NCBI GenBank assembly: GCA_051883415.1
Contig: JBJETR010000037.1
Location: forward strand, 1 to 44,800
Direction: 5' to 3'
Length of the DNA stretch: 44,800 nucleotides
DNA from: HGM11368 sp051883415
GTDB lineage: Bacteria > Bacillota > Clostridia > Christensenellales > UBA3700
A program made the position numbers and the translations under genes. The notes under the pieces were generated by a model, which saw only the letters and a list, made by a program, of their open reading frames with translations, was not told the DNA's origin and made no database searches. This document shows, in pieces, positions 1 through 7,335 of this stretch; position 1 is the stretch's first letter, and each line of letters begins with the position of its first letter.

Positions 1-338
1 GGTCCTTGTGGTCCAACCAAGCTAGCAAGCCATTGAGCCTCGGTCAAAGTGCTATTAGGATTGAGCGCTTTCCATATCTCGTATGCAGACTTACCGTCAG
101 CACCCGCAATACCGGTTGCACCCGTATCACCCTTTGCACCCTTGATGGATTCTATCCAAGCGTCATAGGACAAAGGCGTTGCGCCTGCTTCTTCCGCACT
201 TGCTACGTATAGATTGTATACTGCCACGATCTTAGGATCACGGTCGTCTACTTCTTCGTCACAGCCTACGAATACGCATGCCGTAAAGCACAATACGATA
301 GCAATGAGAAGTGCTAAAATACTCTTTTTGCTTTTCAT
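1..338 (-). CDS. Partial lipoprotein with collagen-like Gly-X-Y stretch
   Basis: Reading the minus strand from an ATG at 338 gives a signal peptide with a lipobox-like end (hydrophobic run then VFVGC). An acidic linker follows, then a mature region containing KGDTGATGIAGADGK, a Gly-X-Y run typical of bacterial collagen-like surface proteins. The reading frame is open to the window edge, so the C-terminus is missing. A strong AAGGAGG ribosome site precedes the ATG. The protein is presumably anchored to the outer face of the membrane through the Cys. Its ligand and role are not visible. Segments of the form GADGKSAYEIW followed by a WLASL motif occur in modular repeat proteins of gut Firmicutes, so the missing part probably carries more repeats (inference). 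Confidence 0.8.
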   Translation of the reverse strand, partial: MKSKKSILALLIAIVLCFTACVFVGCDEEVDDRDPKIVAVYNLYVASAEEAGATPLSYDAWIESIKGAKGDTGATGIAGADGKSAYEIWKALNPNSTLTEAQWLASLVGPQG

Positions 339-585
339 AACAAAAGCCTCCTTAAAAATTTTTAGTTTATGTCAATTATATTATGTAGCTAAGTTGTTTT
401 TGGTTTATATTTTAGTGTTGATGAGCACTACGCTATTCTAAAATATATACCTTATACAAATAATATTCCAAAAAGTTGTCTTTGTCAAGTGCAACATTTT
501 TCCTTTCCCCAAGTCAACTGTTTGCTAACGCTTATTCTTTTTTCCCTTGTTTAAAAAAATCTTACTTAGGTTATATTTGATTATA

Positions 586-620
586 TCCTACATTTTGTAG
601 GAAGTCAACATTTTGTAGGA
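586..620. promoter_or_regulatory. Palindromic operator candidate upstream of the small Xre gene
   Basis: TCCTACATTTTGTAGGA (586-602) has 7-base arms around TTT. A second partial copy, ACATTTTGTAGGA, follows at 608-620. The pair lies 20-55 bases upstream of the Xre ATG at 641, where an autoregulated repressor would bind. Binding by that protein is inference. Confidence 0.5.
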
Positions 621-640
621 AAATATCGTAGAATAACATT

Positions 641-853
641 ATGCACAACAATACTTTCGGCAAAATATTACGAGAATTGAGGATCGAGAAAAAACTATCC
701 CAAAGACAAATGGGAGAGGTATTTGGCGTATGCAACCAGACCATTAGCTTTTGGGAATCCGGCAGCAGAGAGCCCGATCTCGATACGCTGTGCAAAATTG
801 CTGATTTCTTCGAAGTATCTTGTGACTTTCTCCTTGATAGACAACAATTCTGA
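641..853 (+). CDS. Small Xre-family HTH transcriptional regulator
   Basis: The 70-residue protein is almost entirely one Xre/cro-C1 helix-turn-helix domain. LRELRIEKKLSQRQMGEVFGV forms the first helices, QTISFWESGSREPD carries the recognition helix, and LCKIADFFEVSCDFLL closes the five-helix bundle. There is no separate sensing domain, so it is likely a dimeric repressor that works by occupancy. No strong Shine-Dalgarno site is visible before the ATG. A palindrome and a half-copy lie directly upstream, which suggests autoregulation. The target could be this gene or a neighbour. Nothing here ties it to a phage. Confidence 0.85.
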   Translation: MHNNTFGKILRELRIEKKLSQRQMGEVFGVCNQTISFWESGSREPDLDTLCKIADFFEVSCDFLLDRQQF

Positions 854-1024
854 CAGCGTTTTGTTTGTCAATCTCATTAGGCTTATTGTATCACCCCGAT
901 TATGTCGCCTAGAGTCAAAAAATGTCTTTTTTGGTGTTATTTGACAATTTCTCTCTCTTCCTAATATATAACAATTATCAATATTGTTTTGCCAATCGCG
1001 ACGCAAATTTTGTCAAAATCACCT

Positions 1025-1201
1025 CTACTTAATTTTCAATATCAAATATAGTATTGCTAAACCGACAAGCAATAGAGTTTTGCCTATACTCCACCCGCCT
1101 CCGCTACTATTAGTCGGCGGCGTTTGGTCGCTACCTAGTACGTTATTATAAAAGTCGTCGTCATGTCTATCCAAGTTGCCGTCTCCGTTCCAATCAACCA
1201 T
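1025..1201 (-). CDS. 58-residue membrane peptide with EF-hand/dockerin-like calcium loop
   Basis: An ATG at 1201 preceded by AGGAGG opens a 58-codon frame ending in TAG at 1025. Residues 3-14, DWNGDGNLDRHD, match the calcium loop pattern of EF hands and dockerins (D, N, D, N, D and D at ligand positions 1, 3, 5, 7, 9 and 12, with Gly at 6). A Gly/Ser/Thr linker follows, then one hydrophobic segment at about residues 42-56 and a short basic tail (KIK). The likely topology is a single-pass anchor with the loop near the membrane. The gene is short and easily missed, but the ribosome site and motif support it. Function is unknown. It could sense or need Ca2+, or be a tiny partner of a larger envelope complex. 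Confidence 0.7.
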   Translation of the reverse strand: MVDWNGDGNLDRHDDDFYNNVLGSDQTPPTNSSGGGWSIGKTLLLVGLAILYLILKIK

Positions 1202-1276
1202 ATTACTCCTCCTTTTGTTATATTATATTTTATCAATTATGACAACATAGGTCATATTTTGCAAAATTTTATTTAT

Positions 1277-1311
1277 ACAAAAAAAACGCTACACCCAATC
1301 GGGCATAGCGT
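1277..1311 (-). terminator. Rho-independent terminator of the amidase gene
   Basis: ACGCTA (1286-1291) and TAGCGT (1306-1311) form a stem strengthened by an inner CCC/GGG. Read on the minus strand the hairpin is followed by eight T residues. It lies about 20 bases after the amidase stop codon. Confidence 0.8.
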
Positions 1312-1331
1312 CGTTTGTCGCAATTCTCAAT

Positions 1332-2309
1332 TTAATTTTGGCTAAAAATTTTCTCGTCCGTCAACATAGGATATGCTATTATCTTTGACTTGTCAAGGTC
1401 TACTTTGTGCATATCTACTTTACTTATTTGGTGATTGTCATAAGTCGTATAATAATATATTCCTTTGGTTGCGTTGCAACATGAGGTATATATGGTTATC
1501 TCGTACTTGCCGTCCTCTACTTCGCAACAACCTCGTTGCTGTTCCACCGAGCCTAAAATATGGAAAAATTGACTTATGCTCGCCTCCTCGGTGTCCGCCG
1601 ATTTTGAGTTTCCTTTCACAAAAGCCACCCTCACGAAGCGAGATGCCGACGACAAATCGCCCGGCAAGCCAATCGCACCCATGCCCCTACTATAAGTGCT
1701 CAGCGGTACTTGTTTAGCAAAAGAGTTTTGCGGAGAGCGAGGCGACAGAGCCATATAGTTGTTGAGATTGAAGATTTGCATATCAAAGGGCGGATTGTTG
1801 GTCAGTACGCCCACGGGATTGTCATAGATTTTCAATCCTTCTCTTACGCTCTCGACGGTAATCGCACTATCCTTGTCGGCGATTATCCAATGCAACGATG
1901 CCACGGGCAGCTCGGCTGCAAATGGTGTGTCGGTAATATTGATTTTATTTAGCAATTCTTTAGCTTGTTTTACGCTATCGCACTGCGACAATATCCAAGG
2001 TATCAGTTCAAATTGTGCAACGTTATCTTTACCTTGCACGATTTGGCTATTGTACCTGGCGTTGCCTACGAAGTTTAGTCCCGCCATGCCCAAGCCTTTT
2101 TCGTTGATAGCGTCGTAATACAACGGATAATCTGCTTGCACGTGCGCCATACCAATGATAGCGTAATGCTTGTCCGCTCCCTTGGCGTTTTTCCAGCCAA
2201 AATCAAAATTTCTCGGTGTTACTACTATTTCCTCACCATAGCTAAATTCGTAATCGAGCGTCCTTCCAAAATAAAAATCTTTAGTCTTATAAGTCGCTGC
2301 CGTACACAT
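1332..2309 (-). CDS. bsh: Choloylglycine hydrolase family protein (bile salt hydrolase-like)
   Basis: This is an N-terminal-nucleophile amidase of about 325 residues, the usual length of the family. The start is set at the ATG at 2309 because it gives MCTAATY: removal of Met exposes the catalytic Cys2, and GGAG sits correctly upstream. FGRTLDYEFSYGE supplies the family Arg16 and Asp19. AGLNFVGNARY and VLTNNPPFDMQ supply the oxyanion and substrate-site Asn residues, and SSASRFVRVAF the conserved Arg. Family members cleave taurine or glycine from conjugated bile acids, or the side chain of penicillin V. Overall likeness to Gram-positive bile salt hydrolases favours the former, but the substrate is inferred. 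There is no signal peptide, so it is cytoplasmic. It lies 63 bp downstream of the DUF4838 gene and could be co-transcribed, and it has its own terminator. Confidence 0.9.
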   Translation of the reverse strand: MCTAATYKTKDFYFGRTLDYEFSYGEEIVVTPRNFDFGWKNAKGADKHYAIIGMAHVQADYPLYYDAINEKGLGMAGLNFVGNARYNSQIVQGKDNVAQFELIPWILSQCDSVKQAKELLNKINITDTPFAAELPVASLHWIIADKDSAITVESVREGLKIYDNPVGVLTNNPPFDMQIFNLNNYMALSPRSPQNSFAKQVPLSTYSRGMGAIGLPGDLSSASRFVRVAFVKGNSKSADTEEASISQFFHILGSVEQQRGCCEVEDGKYEITIYTSCCNATKGIYYYTTYDNHQISKVDMHKVDLDKSKIIAYPMLTDEKIFSQN

Positions 2310-2372
2310 AATTATCTCCGTATTCAGTATTTCCAACTAACTTGTTTGTATTCAATCGACTCTATATCTACC

Positions 2373-4457
2373 TTACGACATTTGTTCTTCTTTCTTTTTT
2401 CGTTTTATTGTGCCGTATTTGACTTTATGAACCACCATATAGACGATTGCCGATATCAAGAATAATATCAACAAGCACGCCAATATCATAGCGATTATGA
2501 TTGCGGGCATAGCCTTGACCTGAGCCATATTCCTATCGTAGAAATTTTGCAATTCGTCGCCGTTGCCTTCGCCTTCCATCAAAGAGTCTATGCCGTTTTT
2601 GTTGCACAACTCAATCATTTCTTCTATCGCCGCTTCTCTACCCTTGCAATCGGCAGAAAACTGTTCGCCTTTGACAAACAGCACGCTAATTTTGGCACGA
2701 TTGATTCTATCTATCAAGGTTTGATTGTCCCCTGCCGTCTCAATCGCGTTGTCGAAGCACTCTAGATAGCTATTGATATTGCTTTCGCTCAAATACCCAC
2801 CTATATGACTTTGCACCGTCGAATAGATATACAAATCCTCTCCCGTTTTCTCCACGTTGGTGGCCAATTGGTCGTAATACTGAGCCATATATTTTGCCGA
2901 TTCGCCATAATAAACCGTCATATATTTGTTATAAACTTCTTGCACGTCGGTGTCCTTATTCCACATCAACCTCGCAAAAATATAGCTGTTGATTTCCGCC
3001 ATATCTCCGCCCTTGTCAAAACTCATTTGGTGGAACATTCCGTAAGTGTTGTTTTGAATATAAAAGTCATTGGTCTCTTTGAGGCTGTCGAGTATCGGAT
3101 ACGGCATCATATAATTGTGAAAATTGATATCGTAATCCCATATCAATAGATGTTGTGCTACTTGTCCCCAAGCCTCAACGATTTCTTTAGCGTCCTTGCC
3201 CGCCTTACTGCGCGGTGAAGAATACGGAGCGGTTACGTCACCGGGCATCAAACACAACTTGATGATAACGTTGTCCTCGGGCACGATGTTCTTCGGTGGC
3301 TTGGCAGTGTAGTTGTAAGCAAGCGTCGATATATAATTGTCGGGAAAATCCTTTTTGATATCTCTCGCCAATCTGTTGATAAAGGTAAGTAGCGAGCCCA
3401 TTTGACTGCCCTCAACGTCGTCTATTGCCTTACAGTCGGGACAAGTACAACCCTTGCCACGATTTATCCAAGTATCCATTTGGCTCACGTCCCATATATG
3501 GATATCGGGGTTTTCTCTCATTTCTTGAGTGACTTTGGTATAAATAATTTGATATACCTCCTCGTTGCTCCAACAAAGCTGTCCCGACACGGGACCTTGC
3601 TCGTAGACACGCTTGCCCATGTACATGCTAAAATACTCGGGATGTTCTTCAAAATACTCCTCGGGCGGAATCAATTTGAAAGAAGAGTGACACCATCTAT
3701 ACCAATCGTCATTACCCGCTCCGTTGAGTTTTATCTTGTTATGCCAACCAATGTAGTCCTTATCTAAGCCCTCGTCTTCGCGATATAAGGCTTCGTATGC
3801 GTAGACGTTCCTCCACGCCACGTCCGGATTGACGATTTTTTCGCATTTGGATAGATATATCGTAGGCAAATGCGGAATATAGTCGTAAGTTTGGCTGACA
3901 AACATACAACCCAATTCGCTCTCCAAAACGTCGTATACGCCGTTGGTCAAGCCCCTAAATTTATTGGCTAGGATTGATATTCGACTATCCGCAACGACCA
4001 ACTTATATCCGTCGTCCTCCACTCCGTCAACGCTCGACAGTTGCACTAATATTGCATTTTCGGACATGAGGGTTTCTTCGTACGTCTTTTGACTTACAAC
4101 GACTACTTCGCCTACTCCGCCGTAAATCATTTGATTAAGAGTCTCAGCCATAAATTTGACGGCATTGATTAGTTCCACTTGATAACGATATGTCCTATCG
4201 AACGTATCACCGTCAAACTCAATGTCGTCCAACTCGTTGGGATAGACGACGTAATTGAACTGCGCCACGCCGTTCTCGCTTACCAATACTCTATTCTCGC
4301 CACCCGTAGCCATGGCTTGGACGAATGCCGCCTCATCGAACGGCACGAATTCTCTTCCCAAATTGGTATAGCCGTCGTCAACTCCGCATGCCGACAAACC
4401 AAACGCACACAGAGCCGCCAATATCATAACTGCTATCAATACAAAGCTTCTCTTCAT
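2373..4457 (-). CDS. DUF4838-domain lipoprotein with C-terminal membrane anchor
   Basis: The 694-residue protein starts with a lipoprotein signal (hydrophobic run ending LSAC, Cys24). The N-terminal part (about 40-200) resembles the GH20-type accessory fold that precedes alpha-glucuronidase-like barrels. The central region has DUF4838 hallmarks: PEEYFEEHPEYFSMYMGKR, QLCWSNEEV, the CTCPDCKAID cluster and NYISTLAYNYTAKPPKNI. Near the C-terminus there is a second membrane segment (AIIIAMILACLLILFLISAI) followed by a strongly basic tail, so the protein seems anchored at both ends, which is unusual. DUF4838 proteins are thought to be glycosidase-like. A uronate pathway lies 2 kb away, so action on a uronic-acid glycan is a reasonable guess but not shown. 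Confidence 0.8.
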   Translation of the reverse strand: MKRSFVLIAVMILAALCAFGLSACGVDDGYTNLGREFVPFDEAAFVQAMATGGENRVLVSENGVAQFNYVVYPNELDDIEFDGDTFDRTYRYQVELINAVKFMAETLNQMIYGGVGEVVVVSQKTYEETLMSENAILVQLSSVDGVEDDGYKLVVADSRISILANKFRGLTNGVYDVLESELGCMFVSQTYDYIPHLPTIYLSKCEKIVNPDVAWRNVYAYEALYREDEGLDKDYIGWHNKIKLNGAGNDDWYRWCHSSFKLIPPEEYFEEHPEYFSMYMGKRVYEQGPVSGQLCWSNEEVYQIIYTKVTQEMRENPDIHIWDVSQMDTWINRGKGCTCPDCKAIDDVEGSQMGSLLTFINRLARDIKKDFPDNYISTLAYNYTAKPPKNIVPEDNVIIKLCLMPGDVTAPYSSPRSKAGKDAKEIVEAWGQVAQHLLIWDYDINFHNYMMPYPILDSLKETNDFYIQNNTYGMFHQMSFDKGGDMAEINSYIFARLMWNKDTDVQEVYNKYMTVYYGESAKYMAQYYDQLATNVEKTGEDLYIYSTVQSHIGGYLSESNINSYLECFDNAIETAGDNQTLIDRINRAKISVLFVKGEQFSADCKGREAAIEEMIELCNKNGIDSLMEGEGNGDELQNFYDRNMAQVKAMPAIIIAMILACLLILFLISAIVYMVVHKVKYGTIKRKKKEEQMS

Positions 4458-4484
4458 CTTCCCCTCTAATTGCTTTTTGCAACT

Positions 4485-4598
4485 CTATTCAATCTTATCT
4501 ATAAGATTATCATACTTGCCATACTTTTGCAACACCAACGCCGTCAATAAATATTCTTCCGACAATTTGGCGATGCCTGTCCGCATCTCTTTCTTCAT
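4485..4598 (-). CDS. Possible 37-residue peptide upstream of the DUF4838 gene
   Basis: A 38-codon frame starts at an ATG at 4598 (MKKEMRTGIAKLSEEY) and ends 27 bases before the DUF4838 start. Composition is protein-like (charged, ending KYGKYDNLIDKIE). No good ribosome site is seen, and the frame begins right after a terminator, so it may be a gene remnant or chance. Confidence 0.2.
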   Translation of the reverse strand: MKKEMRTGIAKLSEEYLLTALVLQKYGKYDNLIDKIE

Positions 4599-4600
4599 AT

Positions 4601-4628
4601 CAAAAAAAGACAGCCTCTAACAGCTGTC
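4601..4628 (-). terminator. Rho-independent terminator
   Basis: On the minus strand GACAGC, an 8-base loop and GCTGTC are followed by seven T residues. It would stop transcripts coming from the 4996-5427 gene before the DUF4838 gene. Confidence 0.75.
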
Positions 4629-4673
4629 AATTTGCAAAAACTTGAGATATGGAGTTGCCAAGCACTACAACCT

Positions 4674-4830
4674 CACCGTGGGACAAATCTATACTACCCC
4701 CCGATAACACCTATTTGGAATTACAAAGTACTAAAACAGTATAGATACTCAATACACAACAAGTCAGAATTAAAATTACAAATCACTAAAATGCGTAGGA
4801 GGGAGGGTAGTATAGATTTGTCCCGCGGTG
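4674..4830. mobile_element. 157-bp MITE-like element with about 29-bp terminal inverted repeats
   Basis: The left end (4674-4702) and the right end (4801-4830) are nearly perfect inverted copies about 29 bases long, sharing the core GGGACAAATCTATACTACCC. The interior is about 100 bases, non-coding and AT-rich. Length and termini fit a miniature inverted-repeat element; the arms could also pair as one long RNA or DNA hairpin. No target-site duplication is obvious and no matching transposase lies in the window. Confidence 0.55.
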
Positions 4831-4864
4831 CTTAACTCCCTTTTGGAATTACAAAGTACTAAAA
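4714..4864 (+). repeat. Three direct repeats of a 23-base motif
   Basis: TTTGGAATTACAAAGTACTA followed by AAA occurs at 4714-4736 and again identically at 4842-4864. A diverged copy (AAAATTACAAATCACTAAAA) lies at about 4772-4791. Two copies are inside the inverted-repeat element and one is just outside it. Confidence 0.7.
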
Positions 4865-4995
4865 TACGCCTTATATTATCTGACTTGCTTCATAATACCC
4901 AATTTACATGCAATGCTTTCTTCTCCCAATAACAATTTTAGTTATAGGATAGTATCGTAAAATAGCCAAGCGTAAAGTTCGGTATCGCACCCGTA

Positions 4996-5427
4996 TTACA
5001 GCGGAAATTGTAGTTTTGCTTTTATCATAATTTTCGGCTCGATTATCTCTTTGATAATTATCTCCTCTACCGTCATCTGCACGTAGGTTAATTCTTGCCA
5101 CACTTTGAGAAAGCCCATTTCGCTCCCCAATCTCTCTCTCGCTTTCCTCATTTCTCTGGTCATGAGCGTCGAAGCTTCTTCTTGGATGTTCTTGCAAAAC
5201 GCCTCCAAATTCATCTCGTATGTCAAGATGTCAACGAGCCTCGGATTGCACTCCTTCATCATCTCCAACGCTTTCTCCGCCCATTTACCCCAAAACGGTC
5301 TTTCGTCCAACTTGATTCCTTGTCGCTCCATCTCTTGTAGTTCTTCTATCGTGTAAGTATCCTCGCTGAACTCTTTCCACGCTTGGTCCAATTCCTCTTT
5401 GCTCTTCCACACTTTCAATTTTTGCAT
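4996..5427 (-). CDS. Hypothetical protein with weak TnpV-like pattern
   Basis: This is a soluble 143-residue protein rich in Glu, Lys and Met, beginning MQKLKVWKSKEELDQAW after an AAGGAGAG ribosome site. From about residue 45 the pattern WGKWAEK, then a Tyr/Leu-rich helix, then ASTLMTREMRKARE, then TVEEIIIKEII resembles the helical layout of small transposon-borne TnpV proteins. The match is by eye and weak. The last dozen residues are not in that pattern. A palindromic Fur-like box lies about 85 bases upstream of the start. The job is unknown, and a host-specific helical protein is equally possible. Confidence 0.6.
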   Translation of the reverse strand: MQKLKVWKSKEELDQAWKEFSEDTYTIEELQEMERQGIKLDERPFWGKWAEKALEMMKECNPRLVDILTYEMNLEAFCKNIQEEASTLMTREMRKARERLGSEMGFLKVWQELTYVQMTVEEIIIKEIIEPKIMIKAKLQFPL

Positions 5428-5510
5428 TTTGCTCTCCTTATGATAATTTTTTACCGGACAACTTTGTAGGTATTATTTGTTATCCTCAACTACATTAAAT
5501 CACATTTTTT

Positions 5511-5528
5511 ATGACAATGATTGTCATA
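5511..5528. promoter_or_regulatory. Fur/PerR-type 7-1-7 palindrome
   Basis: TGACAATGATTGTCA (5512-5526) has two perfect 7-base arms around one base, the 7-1-7 form of Fur-family boxes (TGATAATNATTATCA), differing at one symmetric position. It is about 85 bases upstream of the 5427 start. The regulator is not in the window. Confidence 0.4.
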
Positions 5529-5545
5529 TAAATTTTTTTATTCAA

Positions 5546-5576
5546 ACAAAAAAGCCGTCCAGAATAAGACGGCTTT
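5546..5576 (-). terminator. Rho-independent terminator after the zinc-ribbon gene
   Basis: On the minus strand AAAGCCGTC and GACGGCTTT pair around an 8-base loop, followed by T residues. It lies about 20 bases after the stop of the 5598-6092 gene. Confidence 0.8.
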
Positions 5577-5597
5577 GTACGTTATAAGTATTTCCCA

Positions 5598-6092
5598 CTA
5601 AATTTTTCGTCCGCAATGATTGCAAAATTCACTGTCGACGTCCACCTCTTGTCCGCAGTATGGACAAGTCTTGAATAGGGGTTTTCCACACTTTTTGCAG
5701 AATTTACTGCCGACGTCGTTGAGCTCACCGCATTCGCAGGTTAATTTTTCTTCACTGCCTTCTTTTGCTGCTTTTGCAATACTCTGTATAGCAGGCGCAA
5801 TCTCTTCTCCCGCCTCGTTAAACACGGGCACCGACTCGTTTTTGATATAAGTGCCCATCTCTCTTTGATATCCATACATGGTAATTACTCCGCCCGCCAC
5901 CGCTGTCGGCATACCCAAGAATGCCATAAAAAACAACGTAGGTCTACCAGAGCTACTCATGGACACAAAAAAGTCCACCATACCTATTATCGCAAGTATC
6001 ACACCAACGGCAAGCACTATCGGTCCAATCGTCTTGAGTTTCTTTTTGGTCTTGAGATGCTTTTGCATCTTTTCGTCTTTGTCTTCTATCAT
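5598..6092 (-). CDS. Membrane protein with double zinc ribbon
   Basis: The 164-residue protein starts MIEDKDEKMQKHLK after a GAGGAT ribosome site. A basic N-terminus leads into two hydrophobic segments (about 22-45 and 53-73). A linker follows, then two C-terminal zinc ribbons of the DZANK type: CECG with CKKCGK, and CPYCG with CNHCG. All eight cysteine ligands are present. The ribbons should face the cytoplasm and probably hold protein partners or structure rather than DNA. It has its own terminator and no operon partner. Function is unknown, and similar proteins are common and uncharacterised in Clostridia. Confidence 0.8.
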   Translation of the reverse strand: MIEDKDEKMQKHLKTKKKLKTIGPIVLAVGVILAIIGMVDFFVSMSSSGRPTLFFMAFLGMPTAVAGGVITMYGYQREMGTYIKNESVPVFNEAGEEIAPAIQSIAKAAKEGSEEKLTCECGELNDVGSKFCKKCGKPLFKTCPYCGQEVDVDSEFCNHCGRKI

Positions 6093-6290
6093 AACTTATC
6101 CTCGCCTAACTGATTATTATATCAAGTCAAGTATATCACTCTCTAAGCGAGATTTCAATTATATTATCATTAGAATTTATCGATTTTTACCCTTCAAACA
6201 TTGCTATCTGCTTGTTTTGCATAACTTTTTTGCAACATCTCCACAACCTACTTAATTCAAGAGGCAAATGTCGGTCTTGTAGGCTTAAGC

Positions 6291-7334
6291 CTACCTTCCG
6301 TAACGGTTAAGAGTCGCCCATATACCGTTGATATAACTTGCACCGAGGGCTCTGTCGTATAGACCGTAGCCCGGCTTTCCTTCCTCTCCCCAAATCATTC
6401 TGCCGTGGTCGGGACGGAGATATCCGTCAAAGTTGTTGTCGTAAAGAGCTTTCATTATGCCGATAATATCGAGCGTACCCGTACTTTGGTCGTGGGCACA
6501 TTCTTCAAATCCGTTGTCAAGGAGACGGATATTGCGTACGTGCATAAAGTGTATTCTGCCCATCTTAGCGTATTTGTCCACCATCCTAACGAGGTCGTTG
6601 TTTTTCCCCGCTCCCAAAGAGCCCGTACAAAAAGTGAGACCGTTGTTTTTGCTGTCCACTAAACTTAGGAGTCTATCGATATTTTTTTCGTTAGTAATTA
6701 TACGAGGAAGACCGAAGATATCCCAAGGCGGATCGTCTGGATGAATAGCCATATTGATGCCGCATTCCTCCGCTACGGGTATTATCTTTTTGAGGAAATA
6801 TTCTAGATTTTCCCACAATTTTTCGCTATCCACGGCTTTGTACTGCTCAAATAGACGCTTCAAGTCCTCTCTCTTATAACTAGCGTCCCAGCCTGGGAGA
6901 TTCATATCGTCCACGAGCGGATCTTTGCCGTCAAGCTGTTCCCCGTAATACACGAGAGAAGTCGAACCGTCCTCGGCAAGTTTATCGAGTTGCGTTCTCG
7001 TCCAATCAAAGACCGGCATAAAGTTGTAGCAAATGCACTTGACTCCGGCTTCACCGAGACGACGGATATTTTCGCAATAATTGTCGATATATCTATCCCT
7101 TGTCGCAAGACCGAGTTTTATGTCTTCGTGCACAGGCACAGACTCAATGACTTCGGCTTTCAGTCCGTGAGATTGAGCTTCTTTCTTCAACTCGGCAATG
7201 CTTTCTCTCGACCAAACTTCACCGACGGGCACGTCGTATACGGCGGTTACCACGCTGTACATATTAGGTATTTGTCTGATGTAGTCGAGTGGGATTTTAT
7301 CCCCAACTCCATACCAACGAAAAGTAAGTTTCAT
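6291..7334 (-). CDS. uxuA: Mannonate dehydratase
   Basis: UxuA converts D-mannonate to 2-keto-3-deoxygluconate (EC 4.2.1.8), the dehydration step of glucuronate breakdown, and acts in the cytoplasm. The start is set at the ATG at 7334, giving MKLTFRWYG, which matches the usual N-terminus, with GGAG correctly spaced. An upstream ATG in frame would lie inside uxaC. Conserved features include VVTAVYDVPVGEVW, NMAIHPDDPPWDIFGLPRI (metal-site His and Asp) and the C-terminal GYLRPDHGRMIWGE. Length (347) is normal for the Gram-positive form. The stop of uxaC lies one base before this ATG, so the two are translationally coupled. A perfect 16-base palindrome, GTAGGCTTAAGCCTAC, overlaps the stop codon, but it has no T run. 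Confidence 0.95.
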   Translation of the reverse strand: MKLTFRWYGVGDKIPLDYIRQIPNMYSVVTAVYDVPVGEVWSRESIAELKKEAQSHGLKAEVIESVPVHEDIKLGLATRDRYIDNYCENIRRLGEAGVKCICYNFMPVFDWTRTQLDKLAEDGSTSLVYYGEQLDGKDPLVDDMNLPGWDASYKREDLKRLFEQYKAVDSEKLWENLEYFLKKIIPVAEECGINMAIHPDDPPWDIFGLPRIITNEKNIDRLLSLVDSKNNGLTFCTGSLGAGKNNDLVRMVDKYAKMGRIHFMHVRNIRLLDNGFEECAHDQSTGTLDIIGIMKALYDNNFDGYLRPDHGRMIWGEEGKPGYGLYDRALGASYINGIWATLNRYGR

Positions 7335-7335
7335 A

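Noticed and set aside
6278..6293. GTAGGCTTAAGCCTAC after uxuA as a terminator
   Set aside because: It is a perfect palindrome but has no loop and no T run. It may only be a structural or protein-binding site.
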